64,000 nucleotides of DNA from Hydractinia symbiolongicarpus (taxonomy: Eukaryota > Cnidaria > Hydrozoa > Anthoathecata > Hydractiniidae). The translations under genes and the position numbers were made by a program. Positions 27,770-41,481 of the stretch are shown here, in pieces. The stretch is taken from contig NC_079883.1 in assembly GCF_029227915.1 (NCBI RefSeq), positions 30,134,001 to 30,198,000 of the forward strand, given 5' to 3'. Position 1 is the first letter of the stretch. Every line of letters starts with the position of its first letter. The notes under the pieces were generated by a model. It did not search any database, was not told the origin of the DNA, and saw nothing but the letters and a program-made list of their open reading frames with translations.

Positions 27770-30700
27770 AAAATCCCAGCCGTTAGTTCGCGCTGAAGAA
27801 ACAGAGACAGTTTTAAAAACTACATTTCATTGACTTTCTAGCGGTGTTAATCCGTTTGAGTTACAACGGTTGCATCACATATTCGTACCAACATGTAGTT
27901 AGTGATTTTTTTCCGATGTGACTAAGTTGCATCGCTTTTAATAGTGAAACGATTGACTGTGGGACTTAATTGAACTGATTCTTGACTTTGACCTTGTAAA
28001 CTCGATAAATGAGCCACTTGGACTCCAAGGAATACCATTCTTCTTAATTCGATATGATTGCTGGAATTCAGCGAGTACACTAGGCTCTGTGGTAGTGCTT
28101 TATTTAAAAATTTAGATAAATAAGTCTTTTTTTACTGTGGGAGTAATCCTGGCCGTTAGCACGCGCTGAAGAAATAGAGACAGTTTCAAAAACTACATTT
28201 CATTGACTTTCTAACGGTGTTAATCCGTTTGAGTTACAACGGTTGCGTCACATATTCGCACCACATGTATTTAGCGATAGTATTCGGATATTACTAGGTT
28301 GCATCGCTTTTAACAGTGAAACGTATGGCTGTGGGACTTAATTGAACTGATTTTGGACTTTGACCTTGTAAATGTGATAAATGAGCCAGTTTGACTACAA
28401 GAAGTAACATTTTTCTTAATTTGACTTGATTTCTGGAACCCAGCGATTACACTGGGCACTGTGGTAAAGTTTTATTTAAAAATTAAGTTATATAAGTCAT
28501 TTTTCACTGTGGGAAAAATCCCAGCCGTTAGTTCGCGCTGAAGAAACAGAGACAGTTTTAAAAACTACATTTCATTGACTTTCTAGCGGTGTTAATCCGT
28601 TTGAGTTACAACGGTTGCGTCACATATTCGTACCAACATGTATTTAACGATAGTATTCTGATATTACTAGGTTGCATCGCCTTTAACAGTGAAACGATTG
28701 ACTGTGGGACTTAATTGAACTAACTTTGGACTGTGACCTGATAAATGTTATTAATCAGCCAGTTTGACTACAAGAAATAATATTTTTCTTAATTTGACAT
28801 GATTGCTGGAACTCAGCGATTACACAAGGCGCTGTGGTAGCACTTTATTAAAAAATTAAGATAATTAAGTCATTTTTTACTGTGGGACCAATCCTAGCCG
28901 TTAGTTCGCGCTGAAGAAATAGAGACAGTTTCAAAAATTACATTTCATTGACTTTCTAACGTTGCCAATCCGTTTGAGTTACAACGGTTGCTTCACATAT
29001 TCGTCCCCACATGTATTTAGCGATAGTATTCGGATATTACTAGGTTGCATCCCTTTTAACAGCGAAACGTATGACTGTGGGACCTAATTGAAATGATTTT
29101 GGACTTTGACCTTAAAAATGTTATAAATGAGCCAGTTTGACTACAAGAAGTAACATTATTCTTAATTTGACTTGATTGCTGGAACTAACCGATTGCACTG
29201 GGCACTGTGGTAGCGTTTTATTCAAAAATTTAGATAAATAAGTTTTTTTTACTCTGGGACTAATCCTGGCCGTTAGCACGCGCTGAAAAAATAGAGAGAT
29301 TTTCAAAAACTACACTTCATCGACTTTTTGGTTGCATCAATCCGTTTGGGTTACAACGGTTGCGTCACATATTTGTACCGACATGTATTTAGCGATAGTA
29401 TTCTGATATTACTAGGTTGCATCGCCTTTAACAGTGAAACGATTGACTGTGGGACTTAATTGAACTAACTTTGGAGTGTGAACTGATAAATGTTATAAAT
29501 GAGCCAGTTTGTCTACAAGAAATATCATTCTTCTTAATTTGACTTGATTGCTGGAAATCAGCGATTGCACTGGGCGCTGTGGTCGAGTTTTATTTAAAAA
29601 TTAAGTTAAATAAGTCATTCTTTACTGTGGGACCAAACCCAGCCATTAGTTCGCGCTGAAGAAATAGAGACAGTTTCAAACACTACTTTTCGTTGACTTT
29701 CTAACGGTGTCAATCCGATTGAGTTACAACGGTTGCGTCACATATTCGCCCCACATGTATTTAGCGATAGTATTCGGATATTACTAGGTTGCATCGCTTT
29801 TAACAGTGAAACGTTTGACTGTGGGACTTAATTGAACTGATTTTGGACTTTGACCTTGTAAATGTGATAAATGAGCCAGTTTGACTACAAGAAGTAACAT
29901 TTTTCTTAATTTGACTTGATTTCTGGAACTCAGCGATTGCACTTGGCACTGTGGTAGCGTTTTATTTAAAAATTAAGTTAAATAAGACATTTTTTACTGT
30001 GGGACCAATCCTAGCCGTTAGTTCGCGCTGAAGAAATAGAGACAGTTTCAAAAATTACATTTCATTGACTTTCTAACGGTGCCATATCGTTTGAGTTACA
30101 ACGGTTGCGTCACATATTCGTCCCCACATGTATTTAGCGATAGTATTCGGATATTACTAGGTTGCATCGCTTTTAACAGTGAAACGTATGACTGTGGGAC
30201 TTAATTGAACTGATTTTGGACTTTGACCTTGTAAATGTGATAAATGAGCCAGTTTGACTACAAGAAGTAACATTTTTCTTAATTTGACTTGATTTCTGGA
30301 ACCCAGCGATTACACTGGGCACTGTGGTACCGTTTTATTTAAAAATTAAGTTATATAAGTCATTTTTCACTGTGGGAAAAATCCCAGCCGTTAGTTCGCG
30401 CTGAAGAAACAGAGACAGTTTTAAAAACTACATTTCATTGACTTTCTAGCGGTGTTAATCCGTTTGAGTTACAACGGTTGCGTCACATATTCGTACCAAC
30501 ATGTATTTAACGATAGTATTCTGATATTACTAGGTTGCATCGCCTTTAACAGTGAAACGATTGACTGTGGGACTTAATTGAACTAACTTTGGACTGTGAC
30601 CTGATAAATGTTATTAATCAGCCAGTTTGTCTACAAGAAATATCATTCTTCTTGATTTGACTTGATTGCTGGAACTCAGCGATTGCTCTGGGCGCTGTGG

Positions 30701-33700
30701 TAGAGTTTTATTTAAAAATTAAGTTAAATAAGTCATTCTTTACTGTGGGACCAATCCCAGCCATTAGTTCGCGCTGAAGAAATAGAGACAGTTTCAAAAA
30801 CTACTTTTCGTTGACTTTCTAACGGTGTCAATCCGATTGAGTTACAACGGTTGCGTCACATATTCGTCCCCACATGTATTTAGCGATAGTATTCGGATAT
30901 TACTAGGTTGCATCCCTTTTAACAGCGAAACGTATGACTGTGGGACCTAATTGAAATGATTTTGGACTTTGACCTTAAAAATGTTATAAATGAGCCAGTT
31001 TGACTACAAGAAGTAACATTATTCTTAATTTGACTTGATTGCTGGAACTAACCGATTGCACTGGGCACTGTGGTAGCGTTTTATTCAAAAATTTAGATAA
31101 ATAAGTCTTTTTTTACTCTGGGACTAATCCTGGCCGTTAGCACGCGCTGAAAAAATAGAGAGATTCTCAAAAACTACACTTCATCGACTTTTTGGTTGCA
31201 TCAATCCGTTTGGGTTACAACGGTTGCGTCACATATTCGTACCGACATGTATTTAGCGATAGTATTCTGATATTACTAGGTTGCATCGCCTTTAACAGTG
31301 AAACGATTGACTGTGGGACTTAATTGAACTAACTTTGGAGTGTGAACTGATAAATGTTATAAATGAGCCAGTTTGTCTACAAGAAGTAACATTATTCTTA
31401 ATTTGACTTGATTGCTGGAACTAACCGATTGCACTGGGCACTGTGGTAGCGTTTTATTCAAAAATTTAGATAAATAAGTCTTTTTTTACTCTGGGACTAA
31501 TCCCAGCCGTTAGTTCGCGCTGAAGAAACAGAGACAGTTTTAAAAACTACATTTCATTGACTTTCTAGCGGTGTTAATCCGTTTGAGTTACAACGGTTGC
31601 GTCACATATTCGTACCAACATGTAGTTAGTGATTTTTTTCCGATGTGACTAAGTTGCATCGCTTTTAATAGTGAAACGATTGACTGTGGGACTTAATTGA
31701 ACTGATTCTTGACTTTGACCTTGTAAACTCGATAAATGAGCCACTTGGACTCCAAGGAATACCATTCTTCTTAATTCGATATGATTGCTGGAATTCAGCG
31801 AGTACACTAGGCTCTGTGGTAGTGCTTTATTTAAAAATTTAGATAAATAAGTCTTTTTTTACTGTGGGAGTAATCCTGGCCGTTAGCACGCGCTGAAGAA
31901 ATAGAGACAGTTTCAAAAACTACATTTCATTGACTTTCTAACGGTGTTAATCCGTTTGAGTTACAACGGTTGCGTCACATATTCGCACCACATGTATTTA
32001 GCGATAGTATTCGGATATTACTAGGTTGCATCGCTTTTAACAGTGAAACGTATGGCTGTGGGACTTAATTGAACTGATTTTGGACTTTGACCTTGTAAAT
32101 GTGATAAATGAGCCAGTTTGACTACAAGAAGTAACATTTTTCTTAATTTGACTTGATTTCTGGAACCCAGCGATTACACTGGGCACTGTGGTAAAGTTTT
32201 ATTTAAAAATTAAGTTATATAAGTCATTTTTCACTGTGGGAAAAATCCCAGCCGTTATTTCGCGCTGAAGAAACAGAGACAGTTTTAAAAACTACATTTC
32301 ATTGACTTTCTAGCGGTGTTAATCCGTTTGAGTTACAACGGTTGCGTCACATATTCGTACCAACATGTATTTAACGATAGTATTCTGATATTACTAGGTT
32401 GCATCGCCTTTAACAGTGAAACGATTGACTGTGGGACTTAATTGAACTAACTTTGGACTGTGACCTGATAAATGTTATTAATCAGCCAGTTTGACTACAA
32501 GAAATAATATTTTTCTTAATTTGACATGATTGCTGGAACTCAGCGATTACACAGGGCGCTGTGGTAGCACTTTATTAAAAAATTAAGATAATTAAGTCAT
32601 TTTTTACTGTGGGACCAATCCTAGCCGTTAGTTCGCGCTGAAGAAATAGAGACAGTTTCAAAAATTACATTTCATTGACTTTCTAACGGTGCCAATCCGT
32701 TTGAGTTACAACGGTTGCTTCACATATTCGTCCCCACATGTATTTAGCGATAGTATTCGGATATTACTAGGTTGCATCCCTTTTAACAGCGAAACGTATG
32801 ACTGTGGGACCTAATTGAAATGATTTTGGACTTTGACCTTAAAAATGTTATAAATGAGCCAGTTTGACTACAAGAAGTAACATTATTCTTAATTTGACTT
32901 GATTGCTGGAACTAACCGATTGCACTGGGCACTGTGGTAGCGTTTTATTCAAAAATTTAGATAAATAAGTCTTTTTTTACTCTGGGACTAATCCTGGCCG
33001 TTAGCACGCGCTGAAAAAATAGAGAGATTTTCAAAAACTACACTTCATCGACTTTTTGGTTGCATCAATCCGTTTGGGTTACAACGGTTGCGTCACATAT
33101 TCGTACCGACATGTATTTAGCGATAGTATTCTGATATTACTAGGTTGCATCGCCTTTAACAGTGAAACGATTGACTGTGGGACTTAATTGAACTAACTTT
33201 GGAGTGTGAACTGATAAATGTTATAAATGAGCCAGTTTGTCTACAAGAAATATCATTCTTCTTAATTTGACTTGATTGCTGGAACTCAGCGATTGCACTG
33301 GGCGCTGTGGTCGAGTTTTATTTAAAAATTAAGTTAAATAAGTCATTCTTTACTGTGGGACCAAACCCAGCCATTAGTTCGCGCTGAAGAAATAGAGACA
33401 GTTTCAAACACTACTTTTCGTTGACTTTCTAACGGTGTCAATCCGATTGAGTTACAACGGTTGCGTCACATATTCGCCCCACATGTATTTAGCGATAGTA
33501 TTCGGATATTACTAGGTTGCATCGCTTTTAACAGTGAAACGTTTGACTGTGGGACTTAATTGAACTGATTTTGGACTTTGACCTTGTAAATGTGATAAAT
33601 GAGCCAGTTTGACTACAAGAAGTAACATTTTTCTTAATTTGACTTGATTTCTGGAACTCAGCGATTGCACTTGGCACTGTGGTAGCGTTTTATTTAAAAA

Positions 33701-35112
33701 TTAAGTTAAATAAGACATTTTTTACTGTGGGACCAATCCTAGCCGTTAGTTCGCGCTGAAGAAATAGAGACAGTTTCAAAAATTACATTTCATTGACTTT
33801 CTAACGGTGCCATATCGTTTGAGTTACAACGGTTGCGTCACATATTCGTCCCCACATGTATTTAGCGATAGTATTCGGATATTACTAGGTTGCATCGCTT
33901 TTAACAGTGAAACGTATGACTGTGGGACTTAATTGAACTGATTTTGGACTTTGACCTTGTAAATGTGATAAATGAGCCAGTTTGACTACAAGAAGTAACA
34001 TTTTTCTTAATTTGACTTGATTTCTGGAACCCAGCGATTACACTGGGCACTGTGGTACCGTTTTATTTAAAAATTAAGTTATATAAGTCATTTTTCACTG
34101 TGGGAAAAATCCCAGCCGTTAGTTCGCGCTGAAGAAACAGAGACAGTTTTAAAAACTACATTTCATTGACTTTCTAGCGGTGTTAATCCGTTTGAGTTAC
34201 AACGGTTGCGTCACATATTCGTACCAACATGTATTTAACGATAGTATTCTGATATTACTAGGTTGCATCGCCTTTAACAGTGAAACGATTGACTGTGGGA
34301 CTTAATTGAACTAACTTTGGACTGTGACCTGATAAATGTTATTAATCAGCCAGTTTGTCTACAAGAAATATCATTCTTCTTGATTTGACTTGATTGCTGG
34401 AACTCAGCGATTGCACTGGGCGCTGTGGTAGAGTTTTATTTAAAAATTAAGTTAAATAAGTCATTCTTTACTGTGGGACCAATCCCAGCCATTAGTTCGC
34501 GCTGAAGAAATAGAGACAGTTTCAAAAACTACTTTTCGTTGACTTTCTAACGGTGTCAATCCGATTGAGTTACAACGGTTGCGTCACATATTCGTCCCCA
34601 CATGTATTTAGCGATAGTATTCGGATATTACTAGGTTGCATCCCTTTTAACAGCGAAACGTATGACTGTGGGACCTAATTGAAATGATTTTGGACTTTGA
34701 CCTTAAAAATGTTATAAATGAGCCAGTTTGACTACAAGAAGTAACATTATTCTTAATTTGACTTGATTGCTGGAACTAACCGATTGCACTGGGCACTGTG
34801 GTAGCGTTTTATTCAAAAATTTAGATAAATAAGTCTTTTTTTACTCTGGGACTAATCCTGGCCGTTAGCACGCGCTGAAAAAATAGAGAGATTCTCAAAA
34901 ACTACACTTCATCGACTTTTTGGTTGCATCAATCCGTTTGGGTTACAACGGTTGCGTCACATATTCGTACCGACATGTATTTAGCGATAGTATTCTGATA
35001 TTACTAGGTTGCATCGCCTTTAACAGTGAAACGATTGACTGTGGGACTTAATTGAACTAACTTTGGAGTGTGAACTGATAAATGTTATAAATGAGCCAGT
35101 TTGTCTACAAGA
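27770..35112 (+). repeat. 10-monomer HOR, two nearly identical copies of 3727 bp
   Basis: Copy 1 runs from about 27770 to about 31385-31496; copy 2 follows to about 35112. Matching starts lie exactly 3727 bp apart (27926/31653, 28298/32025, 28671/32398, 29044/32771, 29416/33144, 30907/34635). By eye only isolated changes separate them, such as ACAAGGCGC against ACAGGGCGC and AACGTTGCC against AACGGTGCC. Within each copy a 5-monomer periodicity of about 1863 bp is visible through the GTTGCATCCCTTTTAACAGC monomer (29044, 30907, 32771, 34635). Edges are uncertain by about one monomer because neighbouring monomers are alike. Confidence 0.88.
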
Positions 35113-37616
35113 AATATCATTCTTCTTAATTTGACTTGATTGCTGGAACTCAGCGATTGCACTGGGCGCTGTGGTAGAGTTTTATTTAAAAATTAAGTTA
35201 AATAAGTCATTCTTTACTGTGGGACCAAACCCAGCCATTAGTTCGCGCTGAAGAAATAGAGACAGTTTCAAACACTACTTTTCGTTGACTTTCTAACGGT
35301 GTCAATCCGATTGAGTTACAACGGTTGCGTCACATATTCGCCCCACATGTATTTAGCGATAGTATTCGGATATTACTAGGTTGCATCGCTTTTAACAGTG
35401 AAACGTTTGACTGTGGGACTTAATTGAACTTATTTTGGACTTTGACCTTGTAAATGTGATAAATGAGCCAGTTTGACTACAAGAAGTAACATTTTTCTTA
35501 ATTTGACTTGATTTCTGGAACTCAGCGATTGCACTTGGCACTGTGGTAGCGTTTTATTTAAAAATTAAGTTAAATAAGTCATTTTTCACTGTGGGAACAA
35601 TCCCAGCCGTTAGTTCGCGCTGAAGAAACAGAGACAGTTTTAAAAACTACATTTCATTGACTTTCTAGCGGTGTTAATCCGTTTGAGTTACAACGGTTGC
35701 GTCACATATTCGTACCAACATGTATTTAACGATAGTATTCTGATATTACTAGGTTGCATCGCCTTCAACAGTGAAACGATTGACTGTGGGACTTAATTGA
35801 ACTAACTTTGGACTGTGACCTGATAAATGTTATTAATAAGCCAGTTTGACTACAAGAAATAACATTTTTCTTAATTTGACATGATTGCTGGAACTCAGCG
35901 ATTACACAGGGCGCTGTGGTAGCACTTTATTAAAAAATTAAGATAAATAAGACATTTTTTACTGTGGGACCAATCCTAGCCGTTAGTTCGCGCTGAAGAA
36001 ATAGAGACAGTTTCAAAAATTACATTTCATTGACTTTCTAACGGTGCCAATTCGTTTGAGTTACAACGGTTGCGTCACATATTCGTCCCCACATGTATTT
36101 AGCGATAGTATTCGGATATTACTAGGTTGCATCGCTTTTAACAGCGAAACATTTGACTGTGGGACCTAATTGAAATGATTTTGGACTTTGACCTTAAAAA
36201 TGTTATAAATGAGCCAGTTTGACTACAAGAAGTAACATTATTCTTAATTTGACTTGATTGCTGGAACTAACCGATTGCACTGGGCACTGTGGTAGCGTTT
36301 TATTCAAAAATTTAGATAAATAAGTCTTTTTTTACTCTGGGACTAATCCTGGCCGTTAGCACGCGCTGAAAAAATAGAGAGATTCTCAAAAACTACACTT
36401 CATCGACTTTTTGGTTGCATCAATCCGTTTGGGTTACAACGGTTGCGTCACATATTCGTACCGACATGTATTTAGCGATAGTATTCTGATATTACTAGGT
36501 TGCATCGCCTTTAACAGTGAAACGATTGACTGTGGGACTTAATTGAACTAACTTTGGAGTGTGAACTGATAAATGTTATAAATGAGCCAGTTTGTCTACA
36601 AGAAATATCATTCTTCTTAATTTGACTTGATTGCTGGAACTCAGCGATTGCACTGGGCGCTGTGGTAGAGTTTTATTTAAAAATTAAGTTAAATAAGTCA
36701 TTCTTTACTGTGGGACCAAACCCAGCCATTAGTTCGCGCTGAAGAAATAGAGACAGTTTCAAACACTACTTTTCGTTGACTTTCTAACGGTGTCAATCCG
36801 ATTGAGTTACAACGGTTGCGTCACATATTCGCCCCACATGTATTTAGCGATAGTATTCGGATATTACTAGGTTGCATCGCTTTTAACAGTGAAACGTTTG
36901 ACTGTGGGACTTAATTGAACTTATTTTGGACTTTGACCTTGTAAATGTGATAAATGAGCCAGTTTGACTACAAGAAGTAACATTTTTCTTAATTTGACTT
37001 GATTTCTGGAACTCAGCGATTGCACTTGGCACTGTGGTAGCGTTTTATTTAAAAATTAAGTTAAATAAGTCATTTTTCACTGTGGGAACAATCCCAGCCG
37101 TTAGTTCGCGCTGAAGAAACAGAGACAGTTTTAAAAACTACATTTCATTGACTTTCTAGCGGTGTTAATCCGTTTGAGTTACAACGGTTGCGTCACATAT
37201 TCGTACCAACATGTATTTAACGATAGTATTCTGATATTACTAGGTTGCATCGCCTTCAACAGTGAAACGATTGACTGTGGGACTTAATTGAACTAACTTT
37301 GGACTGTGACCTGATAAATGTTATTAATAAGCCAGTTTGACTACAAGAAATAACATTTTTCTTAATTTGACATGATTGCTGGAACTCAGCGATTACACAG
37401 GGCGCTGTGGTAGCACTTTATTAAAAAATTAAGATAAATAAGACATTTTTTACTGTGGGACCAATCCTAGCCGTTAGTTCGCGCTGAAGAAATAGAGACA
37501 GTTTCAAAAATTACATTTCATTGACTTTCTAACGGTGCCAATTCGTTTGAGTTACAACGGTTGCGTCACATATTCGTCCCCACATGTATTTAGCGATAGT
37601 ATTCGGATATTACTAG
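34635..37616 (+). repeat. 4-monomer HOR, two copies of 1491 bp
   Basis: Starts 34635/35008/35380/35753 recur as 36126/36499/36871/37244. Private markers GAACTTATTTTGGAC (35380, 36871) and GCATCGCCTTCAACAG (35753, 37244) fall 1491 bp apart. The left unit overlaps the right edge of the preceding 3727-bp repeat, so the 4-mer was cut from the older 10-mer and amplified separately. Confidence 0.85.
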
Positions 37617-39853
37617 GTTGCATCGCTTTTAACAGCGAAACATTTGACTGTGGGACTTAATTGAAATGATTTTGGACTTTGACCTTAAAAATGTTATAAA
37701 TGAGCCAGTTTGACTACAAGAAGTAACATTATTCTTAATTTGACTTGATTGCTGGAACTAAGCGATTGCACTGGGCACTGTGGTAGCGTTTTATTTAAAA
37801 ATTTAGATAAATAAGTCTTTTTTTACTCTGGGACTAATCCTGGCCGTTAGCACGCGCTGAAAAAATAGAGAGATTCTCAAAAACTACACTTCATCGACTT
37901 CTTGGTTGCATCAATCCGTTTGAGTTACAACGGTTGCGTCACATATTCGTACCAACATGTATTTAGCGATAGTATTCTGATATTACTAGGTTGCATCGCC
38001 TTTAACAGTGAAACGATTGACTGTGGGACTTAATTGAACTAACTTTGGAGTGTGACCTGATAAATGTTATAAATGAGCCAGTTTGTCTACAAGAAATATC
38101 ATTCTTCTTAATTTGACTTGATTGCGGGAACTCAGCGATTGCACTGGGCGCTGTGGTAGAGTTTTATTTAAAAATTAAGTTAAATAAGTCATTCTTTACT
38201 GTGGCACCAATCCCAGCCATTAGTTCACGCTGAAGAAATAGAGACAGTTTCAAAAACTACTTTTCGTTGACTTTCTAACGGTGTCAATCCGATTGAGTTA
38301 CAAAGGTTGCGTCACATATTCGCACCACATGTATTTAGCGATAGTATTCGGATATTACTAGGTTGCATCGCTTTTAACAGTGAAACGTTTGACTGTGGGA
38401 CTTAATTGAACTGATTTTGGACTTTGACCTTGTAAATGTGATAAATGAGCCAGTTTGACTACAAGAAGTAACATTTTTCTTAATTTGACTTGATTTCTGG
38501 AACTCAGCGATTGCACTGGGCACTGTGGTAGCGTTTTATTTAAAAATTAGGTTAAATAAGTCATTTTTCACTGTGGGAACAATCCCAGCCGTTAGTTCGC
38601 GCTGAAGAAACAGAGACAGTTTAAAAAACTACATTTCGTTGACTTTCTAACGGTTTCAATCCGTTTGAGTTACAACGGTTGCGTCACATATTCGTACCAA
38701 CATGTATTTAGTGATTTTTTTTCGATGTGACTAAGTTGCATCGCTTTTAACAGTGAAACGATTGACTGTGGGACTTAATTGAACTGATTCTTGACTGTGA
38801 CGTTGTAAACTAGATAAATGAGCCACTTGGACTCCAAGGAATACCATTCTTCTAAATTCGATATGATTGCTGGAATTCAGGGAGTACACTAGGCTCTGTG
38901 GTAGTGCTTTATTTAAAAATTTAGATAAATAAGTCTTTTTTTACTGTGGGAGTAATCCTGGCCGTTAGCACGCGCTGAAGAAATAGAGACAGTTTCAAAA
39001 ACTACATTTCATTGACTTTCTAACGGTGTTAATCCGTTTGAGTTACAACAGTTGCGTCACATATTCGTACCAACATGTATTTAGTGATATTTTTCCGATG
39101 TGACTAAGTTGCATCGCTTTTAACAGTGAAACGATTGACTGTGGGACTTAATTGAACTGATTCTTGACTGTGACCTTGTAAACTCGATAAATGAGCCAAT
39201 TGGACTCCAAGGAATACCATTCTTCTTAATTCGACATTATTGCTGGAATTCAGCGAGTACACTAGGCTCTGTGGTAGTGCTTTATTTAAAAATTTAGATA
39301 AATAAGTCTTTTTTTACTGTGGGACTAATTCTGGCCGTTAGCACGCGCTGAAAAAATAGAGACAATTTCAAAAACTACATTTCATTGACTTTCTAGCGGT
39401 TTCAATCCGTTTAAGTTACAACGGTTGCGTCACATATTCGTACAAACATGTAGTTAGTAATTTTTTTCCGATGTGACTAAGTTGCATCGCTTTTAACAGT
39501 GAAATGATTGACTGTGGGAATTAATTGAACTGATTCTTGACTGTGACCTTGTAAATGCGATAAATGAGCCAATTGGGCTCCAAGGAATAACATTCTTCTT
39601 AATTCGACATAATTGCTGGACTTCAGCCAGTACGCTAGGCTCTGTAGTAGTGCCTTATTTAAAAATTTAGATAAATAAGTCTTTTTTTACTGTGGGACTA
39701 ATCCTGGCCGTAAGCACGCGCTGAAGAAATAGAGACATTCTCAAAAACTAAATTTCATCGACTTCTTGGCGGTATCAATCCGTTTGAGTTACAACGGTTG
39801 CGTCACATATTCGTACCAACATGTATTTAGCGATAGAATTCTGATATTACTAG

Positions 39854-40362
39854 GTTGCATCGCTTTTAACAGTGAGACGATTGACTGTGGGACTTAATTG
39901 AACTGATTTTGGACTTTGACCTTAAAAATGTGATAAATGAGCCAGTTTGACTACAAGAAGTAACATTCTTCTTAATTTGACTTAATTGCTGGAACTCAGC
40001 GATTGCACTGGGCACTGTGGTAGCGTTTTATTTAAAAATTAAGTTAAATAAGTCATTTTTTACTGTGGGACCAATCCCAGCCGTTAGTTCGCACTGAAGA
40101 AATAGAGACAGTTTCAAAAACTACGTTTCATTGACTTTCTACACTAGGCTCTGTGGTAGTGCTTTATTTAAAAATTTAGATAAATAAGTCTTTTTTTACT
40201 GTGGGACTAATCCTGGCCGTTAGCACGCGCTGAAGAAATAGAGACATTCTCAAAAACTACACTTCATCGACTTCTTGGCGGTATCCATCCGTTTGAGTTA
40301 CAGCGGTTGCCTCACATATTCGTACCAACATGTATTTAGCGATAGTATTCTGATATTACTAG
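39854..40362 (+). repeat. Aberrant 509-bp monomer with internal breakpoint
   Basis: The spacing between flanking starts is 509 instead of 372 bp. At 40140/40141 the sequence jumps from GACTTTCT (late in a monomer) back to ACACTAGGCTCTGTGG (mid-monomer), so about 137 bp of monomer length is present twice. The parent sequences would be GACTTTCTAACGG and GAGTACACTAGG, which share TA at the junction. This looks like an out-of-register join between two monomer classes. The same junction recurs six more times to the right. Confidence 0.88.
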
Positions 40363-41481
40363 GTTGCATCGCCTTTAACAGTGAAACGATTGACTGTGGG
40401 ACTTAGTTGAACTAACTTTGGAGTGTGACCTGATAAATGTTATAAATGAGCCAGTTTGTCTACAAGAAATATCATTCTTCTTAATTTGACTTGATTGCTG
40501 GAACTCAGCGATTGCACTGGGCGCTGTGGTAGAGTTTTATTTAAAAATTAAGTTAAATAAGTCATTCTTTACTGTGGGACCAATCCCAGCCATTAGTTCG
40601 CGCTGAAGAAATAGAAACAGTTTCAAAAACTACATTTCATTGACTTTCTAACGGTGTCAATCCGTTTGAGTTGCAACGGTTGTGTCACATATTCGTACCA
40701 ACATGTATTTAGTGATTTATTTCCGATGTGACTAAGTTGCATCGCTTTTAACAGTGAAACGATTGACTGTGGGACTTAATTGAACTGATTCTTGACTGTG
40801 ACCTTGTAAACTCGATAAATGAGACAATTGGACTCCAAGGAAAACCATTCTTCTTAATTTGACATGATTGCTGGAATTCAGCGAGTACACTAGGCTCTGT
40901 GGTAGTGCTTTATTTAAAAATTTATATAAATAAGTCTTTTTTTACTGTGGGACTAATCCTGGCCGTTAGCACGCGCTGAAGAAATAGAGACATTCTCAAA
41001 AACTACACTTCATCGACTTCTTGGCGGTATCAATCCGTTTGAGTTACAACGGTTGCGTCACATATTCGTACCAACATGTATTTAGCGATAGTATTCTGAT
41101 ATTACTAGGTTGCATCGCTTTTAACAGTGAGACGATTGACTGTGGGACCTAATTGAACTGATTTTGGACTTTGACCTTAAAAATGTGATAAATGAGCCAG
41201 TTTGACTACAAGAAGTAACATTCTTCTTAATTTGACTTAATTGCTGGAGCTCAGCGATTGCACTGGGCACTGTGGTAGCGTTTTATTTAAAAATTAAGTT
41301 AAATAAGTCATTTTTTACTGTGGGACCAATCCCAGCCGTTAGTTCGCACTGAAGAAATAGAGACAGTTTCAAAAACTACATTTCATTGACTTTCTAACGG
41401 TGTTAATCCGTTTGAGTTATAACGGTTGCGTCACATATTCGTACCAACATGTATTTAGCGATAGTATTCGGATATTACTAA

